Shown here: positions 56,623 to 64,000 of the stretch, in pieces
Position numbering within the stretch: the first letter of the stretch is position 1
Layout of the letters: every line of letters starts with the position of its first letter
Source: Parapontixanthobacter aurantiacus
Lineage (GTDB): Bacteria > Pseudomonadota > Alphaproteobacteria > Sphingomonadales > Sphingomonadaceae
Assembly: GCF_009827635.1 (NCBI RefSeq)
Contig: NZ_WTYW01000003.1
Location: 248,001 to 312,000, forward strand
Direction of reading: 5' to 3'
DNA length: 64,000 nucleotides
Program-made: the position numbers and the translations under genes
Notes under the pieces: model-generated
Database searches by the model: none
What the model was told of the DNA's origin: nothing
What the model saw: the letters and a program-made list of their open reading frames with translations, nothing else

Positions 56623-57978
56623 CTAGTCGCAGACGATCTGCTTGAGCATTTCGAAACATTCCGCATCGAGCGCGGTGCCGACCTCGCTGCCGATGATCGC
56701 CAGCGCCTTTTCCTGCGGCATCGCCGCGCGATAGGGGCGGTCGGCCGTGAGCGCGTCGTAGAAGTCGCAAGTCGTGATGATCCGCGTCTCTCGCACGATG
56801 TTCTGATCGGCGAGCCCCAACGGATAGCCCGTTCCGTCGAGCTTCTCGTGATGCGAGGCGGCAATCCGCGCCATCTCCGAAAAAGCGCCGATATGCGACA
56901 GGATCGCGTGAGTATGGACGGCATGGTCGCGCATTTCCGACCATTCCTCCGCATCGAGACGCCCCGGTTTTTCCAGGATCGTGCTCGACACGCCGAGCTT
57001 GCCGACATCGTGCAATGCCGCGGCCCGGCGCAACTGGCGCACGCGCGAGGGGACGAGGCCCATTCCGCTCGCCATCCGCTCCGCATAGTCGGCCACCCGC
57101 TCCGAATGACCGGAAGTGAAGGGGCTTTTCGCGTCGATCACCTTGCCGAAAGCAGCGGCGACGGCATCGAGATAGTCCTCGTCGACCGGTTCCTGCGCGT
57201 CGTCGGCTTCGCCCGCCAGCTTTGCTTCGAGGAAGGGAGAGGACAGATTGATCCAGAAGCCGGGTTCCTCCGCCAGCCGCGCGAACGTGGCGGCAAGGCG
57301 GGGATCGAACCAGCTGCCCGAACGCCGGGAAATTTCGAAGCAGGCCGCCTCCTTGCCGCCCTGCCGGTAAAAGACGTCCACCACCTGCGCGAGCAGCGCG
57401 ATGCGGGAATAAAGCGGAATTGCGTCACTTGCCAGCCGGTCGGGTCGGCCCGAACCGTCCCACCGCTCGTCGAGGTGAAAGATCGCGGTCGCGACGACTT
57501 CCGGAAAGCGCAGGTCGCGGGCGATCGCCGCGCCGCGCGTGCAGCGGCTTTCGATCATCTCCTGCGCCACGTCGTCGCCATGCGTCAGGATGTGCTTCAC
57601 CGCCGAAATGCGCCTGCCGAGCGACGCCTCGCGTCCGGTCTGTTCGAACACGAACCGCAAGGTTGCAGGAAGGCCGGGGGCGATGGTCTTCCAGCTCTGC
57701 TTGAAGGCGCGGTCGTCGGTCAGATAGAGTTCCGCGATGCGTGCCGAATTGCTCGAACAGCCCAGATCCTTCAGCAGCACGGCATAGCGCAGCTCCGCCC
57801 GCTCTTCCCGCTCCAGCCCGAGCAGATCGGCGAGGCGCAGGGCGATATAGGAACAGCGCAGCGAGTGTCCGGCGGGCTGCCCCTCCGTCATGTCGAGCGC
57901 ATAGCTGAACGCGCCGAGCAACTCGCTGCGCGAAATGGCGGTGTGGGTCGCCGGGTGCAGGGAAGGATCGTGCCGCAT
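56623..57978 (-). CDS. HD-GYP domain protein with a second, degenerate HD-GYP half
   Basis: A 451-residue cytoplasmic protein, probably a cyclic-di-GMP phosphodiesterase. The C-terminal half (~275-450) is a complete HD-GYP: SGHSERVADYAERMA with His291, the HD pair His323-Asp324 in ALHDVGKLG, HHE at 376-378 and DGTGYP at 381-386, then DFYDALTADRPYR. The N-terminal half (~20-205) aligns as a copy in which HD is Lys70-Asp71 (LLKDLGC), the HHE is HLDE (168-171), and GYP is GRP; this copy has lost its metal ligands. No membrane span is seen. It pairs functionally with the diguanylate cyclase at 16.7 kb. Confidence 0.87.
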   Translation of the reverse strand: MRHDPSLHPATHTAISRSELLGAFSYALDMTEGQPAGHSLRCSYIALRLADLLGLEREERAELRYAVLLKDLGCSSNSARIAELYLTDDRAFKQSWKTIAPGLPATLRFVFEQTGREASLGRRISAVKHILTHGDDVAQEMIESRCTRGAAIARDLRFPEVVATAIFHLDERWDGSGRPDRLASDAIPLYSRIALLAQVVDVFYRQGGKEAACFEISRRSGSWFDPRLAATFARLAEEPGFWINLSSPFLEAKLAGEADDAQEPVDEDYLDAVAAAFGKVIDAKSPFTSGHSERVADYAERMASGMGLVPSRVRQLRRAAALHDVGKLGVSSTILEKPGRLDAEEWSEMRDHAVHTHAILSHIGAFSEMARIAASHHEKLDGTGYPLGLADQNIVRETRIITTCDFYDALTADRPYRAAMPQEKALAIIGSEVGTALDAECFEMLKQIVCD

Positions 57979-58060
57979 CGCTGCGCCCGCTCATAGGCGC
58001 GCAATCGCTAAGACATCGTCAAGGCGACGCGACGTTCGATGATGGAACCGGAGAAGCGGC

Positions 58061-58134
58061 TGGAGCGGGTAAGGGGAATCGAACCCCTCTAGCTAGCTTG
58101 GAAGGCTAGAGCATTACCACTATGCTATACCCGC
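58061..58134 (-). tRNA. tRNA-Gly, anticodon TCC
   Basis: A full cloverleaf on the minus strand: acceptor GCGGGTA / TACCCGC, D arm GCAT-AGTGGTA-ATGC, anticodon arm CTAGC-CTTCCAA-GCTAG with anticodon TCC, T arm AGGGG-TTCGATT-CCCCT, discriminator T and an encoded CCA end. It reads GGA codons. The plus-strand sequence just outside its 5' end forms a CGTGC-TTT-GCACG hairpin. It sits alone between the HD-GYP and cysD genes. Confidence 0.97.
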
Positions 58135-58304
58135 TCGCGTGCTTTGCACGAGGCCGCATGAAGCGCCGATACTGCGGCTTGCCCCCATCCGTCAACACGC
58201 GAATTGGCTTGTCCGATTGCGGTCACCGGCAGCGCTCGGACCTTTCCTTAGCGCAACGCATTCTATGTTTTCATCGCGCCGCCCATCCCCTAGCAGCGAG
58301 CCTC

Positions 58305-59219
58305 ATGCCCCGCACCCTTACCCATCTCGAACGGCTCGAAGCCGAAAGCATCCATATCATGCGCGAGGTCGTCGCCACCGCGCACAAGCCCGTCATGCTC
58401 TATTCCGTGGGCAAGGACAGCGCGGTGATGCTGCATCTGGCGCGCAAGGCGTTCCATCCTTCCGCCCCGCCCTTTCCGCTGCTCCACGTGGATACGACGT
58501 GGAAGTTCCGAGACATGTACGCGATGCGCGACCGCATGGCCGAGACGAGCGGGATGGAGCTGCTCGTCTGGCAGAATGAGGAAGCGAAGGAACAGGGCAT
58601 CAACCCGTTCGATCATGGCTCGCTCCATACCGACATGTGGAAGACGCAGGGGCTGAAACAGGCGCTCGACCATTACGGCTTCGATGCGGCCTTTGGCGGG
58701 GCGCGCCGCGACGAGGAGAAATCCCGCGCGAAGGAGCGCGTCATCTCGATCCGCAATGCGAGCCACGGCTGGAACCCGAAGGCGCAGCGGCCCGAATTGT
58801 GGAACGTCTACAATACGCGCCTGTCCAAGGGCGAATCGATGCGCGTCTTTCCGCTGTCCAACTGGACCGAACTCGATATCTGGCAATACATCATGGGCGA
58901 GGGGATCGACATCGTGCCGCTCTACCTTGCCGCGCCCCGCCCGACCTTCGTGCATGAGGGGCAGCTTTTGATGGCCGACGACGTCGAGCGGCTGGAGCGG
59001 GTGATGGGGCGCCGTCCCGAAATCACCACGCGCTCCGTCAGGTTCCGCACGCTCGGCTGCTTTCCGCTGACGGGGGCCGTGGAAAGCGAGGCGTCGACGC
59101 TCGCCGAAGTGGTGCAGGAAATGCTGCTGACGACGACGAGCGAGCGGCAGGGCCGCGTCATCGACCGGGACGAAGGCGGTGCCGGGATGGAGAAGAAGAA
59201 ACAGGAGGGCTATTTCTGA
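58305..59219 (+). CDS. cysD: Sulfate adenylyltransferase subunit 2
   Basis: A 304-residue catalytic subunit of ATP sulfurylase, making adenosine 5'-phosphosulfate from sulfate and ATP. The PP-loop is in [18 protein letters not shown] near residues 33-50, followed by [31 protein letters not shown] and [18 protein letters not shown] 58305 ([19 protein letters not shown]) matches the family N-terminus; the frame stays open upstream across the tRNA but without homology. It heads cysD-cysNC-cysQ, with TGATG to the next gene. Confidence 0.96.
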   Translation: MPRTLTHLERLEAESIHIMREVVATAHKPVMLYSVGKDSAVMLHLARKAFHPSAPPFPLLHVDTTWKFRDMYAMRDRMAETSGMELLVWQNEEAKEQGINPFDHGSLHTDMWKTQGLKQALDHYGFDAAFGGARRDEEKSRAKERVISIRNASHGWNPKAQRPELWNVYNTRLSKGESMRVFPLSNWTELDIWQYIMGEGIDIVPLYLAAPRPTFVHEGQLLMADDVERLERVMGRRPEITTRSVRFRTLGCFPLTGAVESEASTLAEVVQEMLLTTTSERQGRVIDRDEGGAGMEKKKQEGYF

Positions 59220-61138
59220 TGAACGAGCTATCCGACAACGCCTACCAGCCCGACGCTCTCATCGCCGAGAATATCGAGCATTACCTCGCGCAGCATCAGG
59301 ACAAGAGCCTGTTGCGCTTCATCACCTGCGGCAGCGTGGACGACGGCAAGTCCACCCTGATCGGACGCCTCCTCTACGATTCCAAGATGGTGTTCGAGGA
59401 CCAGCTCGGCCAGTTGGAGGCGGACAGCAAGTCAGTCGGCACGCAAGGCGGCGAGCTCGATTTTGCGCTGCTCGTCGACGGGCTTTCGGCAGAGCGCGAG
59501 CAGGGCATCACGATCGACGTCGCCTATCGCTTCTTCTCGACCACGGCGCGCAAGTTCATCGTCGCCGACACGCCGGGTCACGAGCAATATACGCGCAACA
59601 TGGTGACGGGCGCATCGACCGCCGATCTCGCCGTCATCCTGATCGATGCGCGAAAGGGCGTCCTCCCCCAGACGCGCCGCCATTCCTACATCGTCCACCT
59701 GCTCGGCATCAAAAACGTCGTGCTGGCGGTGAACAAGATGGACCTCGTCGATTATTCGCAGGACGTCTTCGACAAAATCGTCGAGGATTACCGCGAATTC
59801 GCGAGCGACATCGGGATAACGGACTTCGTGCCGATCCCCCTCTCGGGCTTCAGGGGCGACAACATCACGCAGGCGCCCTCGGACAATACGAGCTGGTACA
59901 CCGGGCCAAGCCTGATGAGCCATCTCGAACAGGTCGAGGTACGCGGTGCATCGGCTGGCGAAGAGCCTTTCCGCATGGCGGTGCAATGGGTCAATCGCCC
60001 CAATCTCGACTTCCGCGGCTTCTCCGGCCAGATCGCCAGCGGCGTCGTCAAAATCGGCGACACGGTGCGGATCGTGCCGTCGGGACGCACCTCCGTGATC
60101 AAGACCATCTCAACCTTCGACGGCGACCGCGAGGAGGCGCAGGTAGCCCAATCGGTCACCTTGGTGCTGGAAGACGAAGTCGATTGCAGCCGCGGCGACG
60201 TGATCGCTGCATCGGACGACCCGCCGGAGACCTCCGACCAGTTCGAAGCGACGATCGTCTGGATGGGCGAGGAGGCGATGAAGCCGGGTCGCGGATACTG
60301 GCTGAAGCTCGGCACGCAGACGGTCACGGCAAAGGTGCAGCAGCCCAAATACGAGATCAACGTGGATACGCGGGCGAAGCTGGCGGCAAAGACGCTGGCG
60401 CTCAATGCCATCGGCGTCGCGGAACTGCATACCGAGAAGCCGATCACCTTCGAACCCTATGCCGAGAACCGGCAGATGGGCGGTTTCGTCCTGATCGACA
60501 AGCTGACCAATGCGACCGTCGGGGCCGGCATGCTCAATTTCAGCCTGCGGCGGGCCAACAACGTCCATTGGCAACCGCTCGAGATTTCGCGCGCCGATCA
60601 CGCCGCGATGAAGAACCAGCAGCCGCGTGTGCTGTGGTTCACCGGCCTGTCGGGTTCGGGCAAGTCGACCATCGCCAATGCTGTCGAAAAGCGGCTGTCG
60701 GTGATGAACCGGCATACCTTCCTCCTTGACGGGGACAATGTGCGCCACGGTCTCAACCGCGATCTCGGCTTCACCGAGGCCGACCGGATCGAGAACATCC
60801 GGCGCATCGGCGAGGTCGCCAAGCTGATGACCGATGCCGGCCTCATCGTGCTGACTGCGTTCATCTCGCCCTTCCGCGCGGAACGGCAGATGGTCCGCGA
60901 CATGATGCCGGAGGGCGAGTTCATCGAGATCTTCGTCGATACGCCGCTTGAAGTGGCCGAGGAACGCGACGTGAAGGGCCTCTACAAGAAAGCCCGGGCG
61001 GGCGAACTGAAGAACTTCACCGGCATCGACAGCCCCTACGAACCGCCCGAAAATCCCGAGATAACGGTCAATACCGTCGCGATGACCGCGGACGAGGCCG
61101 CTGCCGCGATCATCGAGAAGATCCTCCCCCTCAAATGA
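59219..61138 (+). CDS. cysN: Bifunctional sulfate adenylyltransferase subunit 1 / adenylylsulfate kinase
   Basis: A 639-residue CysNC (NodQ-type) fusion. Residues ~30-450 are the GTPase CysN that drives APS formation: GSVDDGKST (38-46), [13 protein letters not shown], and NKMD. Residues ~470-639 are CysC, which phosphorylates APS to [18 protein letters not shown] near 476 and [15 protein letters not shown]. The ATG overlaps the cysD stop (TGATG). From here sulfur goes to sulfite for cysteine, or PAPS is used for sulfonation. Confidence 0.97.
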   Translation: MNELSDNAYQPDALIAENIEHYLAQHQDKSLLRFITCGSVDDGKSTLIGRLLYDSKMVFEDQLGQLEADSKSVGTQGGELDFALLVDGLSAEREQGITIDVAYRFFSTTARKFIVADTPGHEQYTRNMVTGASTADLAVILIDARKGVLPQTRRHSYIVHLLGIKNVVLAVNKMDLVDYSQDVFDKIVEDYREFASDIGITDFVPIPLSGFRGDNITQAPSDNTSWYTGPSLMSHLEQVEVRGASAGEEPFRMAVQWVNRPNLDFRGFSGQIASGVVKIGDTVRIVPSGRTSVIKTISTFDGDREEAQVAQSVTLVLEDEVDCSRGDVIAASDDPPETSDQFEATIVWMGEEAMKPGRGYWLKLGTQTVTAKVQQPKYEINVDTRAKLAAKTLALNAIGVAELHTEKPITFEPYAENRQMGGFVLIDKLTNATVGAGMLNFSLRRANNVHWQPLEISRADHAAMKNQQPRVLWFTGLSGSGKSTIANAVEKRLSVMNRHTFLLDGDNVRHGLNRDLGFTEADRIENIRRIGEVAKLMTDAGLIVLTAFISPFRAERQMVRDMMPEGEFIEIFVDTPLEVAEERDVKGLYKKARAGELKNFTGIDSPYEPPENPEITVNTVAMTADEAAAAIIEKILPLK

Positions 61139-61911
61139 GCGATCTTGCAAAACTGAGCGACGGCGCACTGGCCGCCGAACTGGCGCAGCGCGCGGGCGAA
61201 TTGCTGCTCGAACTGCGCGAGCGGTCGAGCCTGTCGGGCAAGGACCTCGGCAATGAAGGCGATGCTGCCGCAAACCGCCTGCTGATGCCCCTGATCAGGG
61301 AAGCGCGCCCCGGCGACGGCTATCTGTCCGAGGAGAGCAAGGACACGAAGGAGCGCCTCGAATATGAGCGTGTATGGATCATCGATCCGGTCGATGGCAC
61401 GCGCGAATTCGGAGAGCGCCGCAGCGACTGGGCCGTGCATGTCGGCCTGGCGGTTGGCGGCGAAGCGGTAACGGGCGCGGTCGGCCTGCCGGGATTGGCC
61501 GGGGGAACCGTGCTTCGCAGCGACGAGCCGCGCGATCTGCCGCCTGCACCCGATACGCCGCGCATGGTGGTCAGCCGGACCCGCCCCGCAAAGGAAGCGC
61601 TGGCAGTGGCGGAAAGTATCGGCGCCGATCTCCTGCCGATGGGCTCGGCGGGCGCCAAGGCGATGGCGGTGGTGAGAGGCGAAGCGGAAATCTATCTACA
61701 CTCGGGCGGTCAGTACGAATGGGACAGTTGTGCGCCGATCGCGGTGGCCACCGCGCATGGCCTCCATTGCAGCCGCCTCGACGGATCGCCGATGCGCTAC
61801 AACCGGGAAGACGTTTACCTGCCCGACCTGCTCATCTGCCGTCAGGAACTGGCAGCGCCGATCCTGGAAATGCTTGCTGGGCTGCGCGAAGAGGCGGCGA
61901 GCGAAAGCTAG
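61135..61911 (+). CDS. cysQ: 3'(2'),5'-bisphosphate nucleotidase (inositol monophosphatase family)
   Basis: A 258-residue Mg-dependent phosphatase that clears 3'-phosphoadenosine 5'-phosphate, the by-product of PAPS use. Metal-binding motifs are [12 protein letters not shown] (Glu-Glu), [19 protein letters not shown] and the late [18 protein letters not shown]. The ATG overlaps the cysNC stop by four bases. Placement after PAPS synthesis genes supports CysQ over inositol monophosphatase. The stop is one base from the convergent OmpA gene's stop. Confidence 0.93.
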   Translation: MSDLAKLSDGALAAELAQRAGELLLELRERSSLSGKDLGNEGDAAANRLLMPLIREARPGDGYLSEESKDTKERLEYERVWIIDPVDGTREFGERRSDWAVHVGLAVGGEAVTGAVGLPGLAGGTVLRSDEPRDLPPAPDTPRMVVSRTRPAKEALAVAESIGADLLPMGSAGAKAMAVVRGEAEIYLHSGGQYEWDSCAPIAVATAHGLHCSRLDGSPMRYNREDVYLPDLLICRQELAAPILEMLAGLREEAASES

Positions 61912-61912
61912 G

Positions 61913-62563
61913 CTAGAGCGCCTGATCCTGCATCAGCGCGGGCGCGTCGCCCACTTGCGGCTCGTCCTGGCGGACCCGCGCACCTTCCGGGACTTCGAAC
62001 GTCACTTCGACCCGGCGGTTGGCCGCCCGCCCTTCCTCGTTCGGCGTTCCGTCGGGCAACGCATTGGGTTCGACGGGGTTCTGCTCGCCCATCGCGATGA
62101 TGGTGATGCGCTCCGCATCGACGCCGCTGTCGATGAGCCACTCGCCAACGCGCTCTGCCCGGCGCTGACTTGCGCGCAGATTGGCCGCGTCGCGACCGGC
62201 GCTGTCCGTGTGCCCGCGCAGGACGATCGTGCCGCCACTTTCGAACTGTTCCGAGTCGAGCGCCTGGCGAAGCTCGGTCAGCGCCTCTTCCGACATCGCG
62301 GCATCGGCATCGCCGAACGGAACGGTGACCGTCAGCGGCTCCAGCAATTCGGGTTCGAGTTCGGGCTGCTGCAGGTCGTCACGAAAGATGGACTTGCGCG
62401 GCTGATCCTCCGGCACCGGCTCTTCCTCGATCTGCTCCTCGCCGCCGATCAGCGGTCCGTCCCGTTCCCGGTCGCGATTGCACGCGGACAGCGACAGGGA
62501 AAATGCGGTGGTCAGAATCAGGGCAGTGGCGGCGCGGGAGCGCATGGAAAACCTCTTCGTCAT
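61913..62563 (-). CDS. OmpA-family lipoprotein (peptidoglycan-binding)
   Basis: A 216-residue lipoprotein with lipobox LSLSAC (Cys28), Asn at +2 (outer-membrane sorting predicted), an acidic Pro/Glu-rich linker to ~residue 75, and a C-terminal OmpA domain: TVTVPFGDADAAMSEEALTELRQAL, IVLRGHTDSAGRDAANLRASQRRAERV and NRRVEVTFEVPEG. Its ATG overlaps the antiporter stop (ATGA), so the two are translated together. It would tie the outer membrane to peptidoglycan, like Pal. Confidence 0.88.
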   Translation of the reverse strand: MTKRFSMRSRAATALILTTAFSLSLSACNRDRERDGPLIGGEEQIEEEPVPEDQPRKSIFRDDLQQPELEPELLEPLTVTVPFGDADAAMSEEALTELRQALDSEQFESGGTIVLRGHTDSAGRDAANLRASQRRAERVGEWLIDSGVDAERITIIAMGEQNPVEPNALPDGTPNEEGRAANRRVEVTFEVPEGARVRQDEPQVGDAPALMQDQAL

Positions 62564-64000
62564 TGAGCCGGCTGGGGATTGCCGCCGCTCTTGCTTTCGC
62601 GCTTGGCGGCCTTCTCTTCCGGGGTCTTGGTATGGGGCGGGGAGAAGCTGACGATGGTGTCGCCCGCTCTCGGCTCCGGCCGCGCGGCATGGGTGAAGAA
62701 GCGCATCCGCCCCTCTTCGCGCAGCAGCAACAGGTAATGCGTATCGGGCGGCAGCTTTTCGAGCGCGTTCTCGAAGGTGAACTCCTCCGACAGCTTCGTC
62801 TTGCGCAGCACCCAGCCCTGTTTCGACAGATCGGTCACTTCCGCGACGCCGAAGCCACTTTCGAAAAGCGCCCTTCCCCGGATCGACAGCGGGATTGCAT
62901 GACGGTTCTCGTCATCCCCGGCATCGCCCAGCTGATAAACCGAATCGCGCCCGATCTCGTAGGCGAATTCGTTGCAGACGAGTGCGTTGTAGGCCTCGTT
63001 GTCGGTCGCCGCGACCAGCACGTGATAGGGCGAGAGGTCGAGATTGTGCTCCGTCGCCTCGTTCAGGATTTCGCCGTGATAGAAGGGCAAACCCTTGCGC
63101 CTCGCGGCGGCAAGGCGTTGCCAGCTGGCATCGACGATCATCACGGGCGTTTTCAGCGCCTGCATCTTTTCCGCGAGGTCGATGGAGAACGGCGTGCTGC
63201 CCACGATCAGGAGGCCGGGCCGCGTATTGCCCTTCACCTTGAGCAGGCGTGCGACGAGATCGATGGAAAAGCCATGCGCCACGATCGTCACGACGACCAC
63301 GGCAAAGCTCAATCCGATCAGCACGTTGCCGCCCTCATAGCCGAGTTCAGTGAGGCGGATCGCGAACAGACCGGAAATGGCGACGAGGACGATACCGCGC
63401 GGCGCGATCCAGGCGAGCAGCAACCGCTCGTTCCACGGAACGCTGCTGCCGAGAAGGCTGATGAGGACCGTCGCCGGGCGCACAATGAACAGCAGCGCCA
63501 GCAGGAACGCGGCGAAGCGCCAGTTGAAGAACGCCATGTCGGAATAATTGAGCGAGGCAGACAGCAGGATGAAGATGCCCGAGACGAGCAGCACAGCGAT
63601 GTTCTGCTTGAACGGGTGGATGCTCCTGAGGCTGGAGACGTTCATGTTCGCAAGCGCGACGCCCATCACCGTCACCGCGACCAATCCGGCTTCGTGTTCG
63701 ATGAGGTTCGACAGTACGAACACGCCGATTACCACGACCAGCAGGACGGGTACCTTGAGATATTCGGGAATGAGGCCGCGCGGGAACGCCCAGGCAATGA
63801 CGACCGCCGCGGCGTAGCCGATGAGGCCGGCGATGACGGCAGCGATGATCAGCGGCGGAACGACGGCGAACAGGGTGGCATCGGGCACTTCACCGAGCTT
63901 GCGGAAATACTCGTAAGCGATGACTGCGCACAGCGCACCGGTCGGATCGTTGACGATCGCTTCCCATTTCAGGATCGAAGCGGGGCGCGACTGAATCGAG
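62560..64000 (-). CDS. CPA1-type cation:proton antiporter with C-terminal TrkA-N domain, 5' end outside window
   Basis: The last ~480 residues of a NhaP/KefB-like monovalent cation:proton antiporter. The frame is open to the right edge of the window: it reads RPASILKWEAIVNDPTGAL before a GTG at 63888, and that conserved Asn-Asp segment is part of the transporter core, so 63888 is not the start. About six further spans follow, including WIAPRGIVLVAISGLFAIRL. Then comes a cytoplasmic TrkA-N/RCK domain (LLIVGSTPFSIDLAEKMQAL, VLVAATDNEAYNALVCNEFA) likely to sense nucleotide or ligand. The C-terminus is Lys/Glu-rich. Confidence 0.9.
   Translation of the reverse strand, partial: SIQSRPASILKWEAIVNDPTGALCAVIAYEYFRKLGEVPDATLFAVVPPLIIAAVIAGLIGYAAAVVIAWAFPRGLIPEYLKVPVLLVVVIGVFVLSNLIEHEAGLVAVTVMGVALANMNVSSLRSIHPFKQNIAVLLVSGIFILLSASLNYSDMAFFNWRFAAFLLALLFIVRPATVLISLLGSSVPWNERLLLAWIAPRGIVLVAISGLFAIRLTELGYEGGNVLIGLSFAVVVVTIVAHGFSIDLVARLLKVKGNTRPGLLIVGSTPFSIDLAEKMQALKTPVMIVDASWQRLAAARRKGLPFYHGEILNEATEHNLDLSPYHVLVAATDNEAYNALVCNEFAYEIGRDSVYQLGDAGDDENRHAIPLSIRGRALFESGFGVAEVTDLSKQGWVLRKTKLSEEFTFENALEKLPPDTHYLLLLREEGRMRFFTHAARPEPRAGDTIVSFSPPHTKTPEEKAAKRESKSGGNPQPAQ

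Noticed and set aside
63886-63888. GTG 63888 as the start of the antiporter
   Set aside because: The upstream frame to the window edge encodes the conserved WEAIVNDPTGAL transporter segment, so the gene begins outside the window.

Overview
The window is a GC-rich stretch (I estimate a little over 60 percent G+C) of ordinary alphaproteobacterial chromosome. Gene content and sequence style point to the Sphingomonadales, most likely an Erythrobacteraceae relative: lgt followed by a MidA-type methyltransferase, a glnD with two ACT domains, a large TonB-dependent receptor, a PEP-CTERM protein with an FxDxF-like body, a fused pabB-pabC, a ribA with a RibB-like N-terminal half, and intracellular PHB depolymerase. 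I see no rRNA operon, insertion sequence, prophage, CRISPR array or obvious island. The only tRNA is tRNA-Gly(TCC). Identifications are made by eye from protein motifs; no database search was possible.

Layout. 1-9.3 kb: midA (partial) and lgt on the minus strand, then an acyl-CoA synthetase, glnD and a TonB-dependent receptor on the plus strand. 8.6-14.6 kb: yggS diverging from a ThiE-like gene, then ftsK, an OmpA-family protein, a DUF421 membrane protein and a small coiled-coil exported protein. 14.7-18.5 kb: PEP-CTERM protein, alanine dehydrogenase, a membrane diguanylate cyclase. 18.5-25 kb: thioesterase plus S9 peptidase, Xaa-Pro aminopeptidase, a VOC protein and a HerA-like ATPase. 25-32 kb: pabBC, an RluA-type pseudouridine synthase, arfB, rpmG, lolA, a possible small RNA, xthA, ribA and a GNAT acetyltransferase. 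32-37 kb: an acidic lipoprotein, then acyl-CoA dehydrogenase, family III CoA-transferase, thiolase and MaoC-like hydratase. 37-44.7 kb: ppk2, phhA, small membrane or lipoproteins, uppP, an M13 peptidase and an ABC exporter. 44.8-50 kb: phaZ, a DUF4126 protein, a second thiolase with a MaoC hydratase, and an unassigned membrane protein. 50-64 kb: gltBD, a 56-residue membrane protein, a tandem HD-GYP protein, tRNA-Gly, cysD-cysNC-cysQ, and an OmpA lipoprotein coupled to a CPA1 antiporter that runs off the end.

How the genes work together. Nitrogen metabolism is well represented (glnD, gltBD, ald), as is sulfate activation (cysD, cysNC, cysQ). Envelope functions recur: lgt, lolA, uppP, OmpA proteins, lipoproteins, the TonB receptor. 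Acyl-CoA and PHB metabolism occupy three places (acyl-CoA synthetase; the 32-37 kb cassette; thiolase plus hydratase with phaZ nearby). Two cyclic-di-GMP proteins, one making and one probably degrading it, are present. Many adjacent genes share four-base stop/start overlaps (ATGA, GTGA and probably CTGA), so translational coupling is common here.

Points most worth a second look: an apparent one-base frameshift or unusual start in the TonB receptor signal peptide; a probable CTG start for ribA and its degenerate RibB-like half; the CoA-transferase/hydratase cassette, which resembles the 2-methylfumaryl-CoA isomerase and mesaconyl-C4-CoA hydratase pair; a candidate small RNA between lolA and xthA; and a PhaR-like palindrome upstream of phaZ. 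I do not find a clear multi-gene system of an entirely unknown kind.
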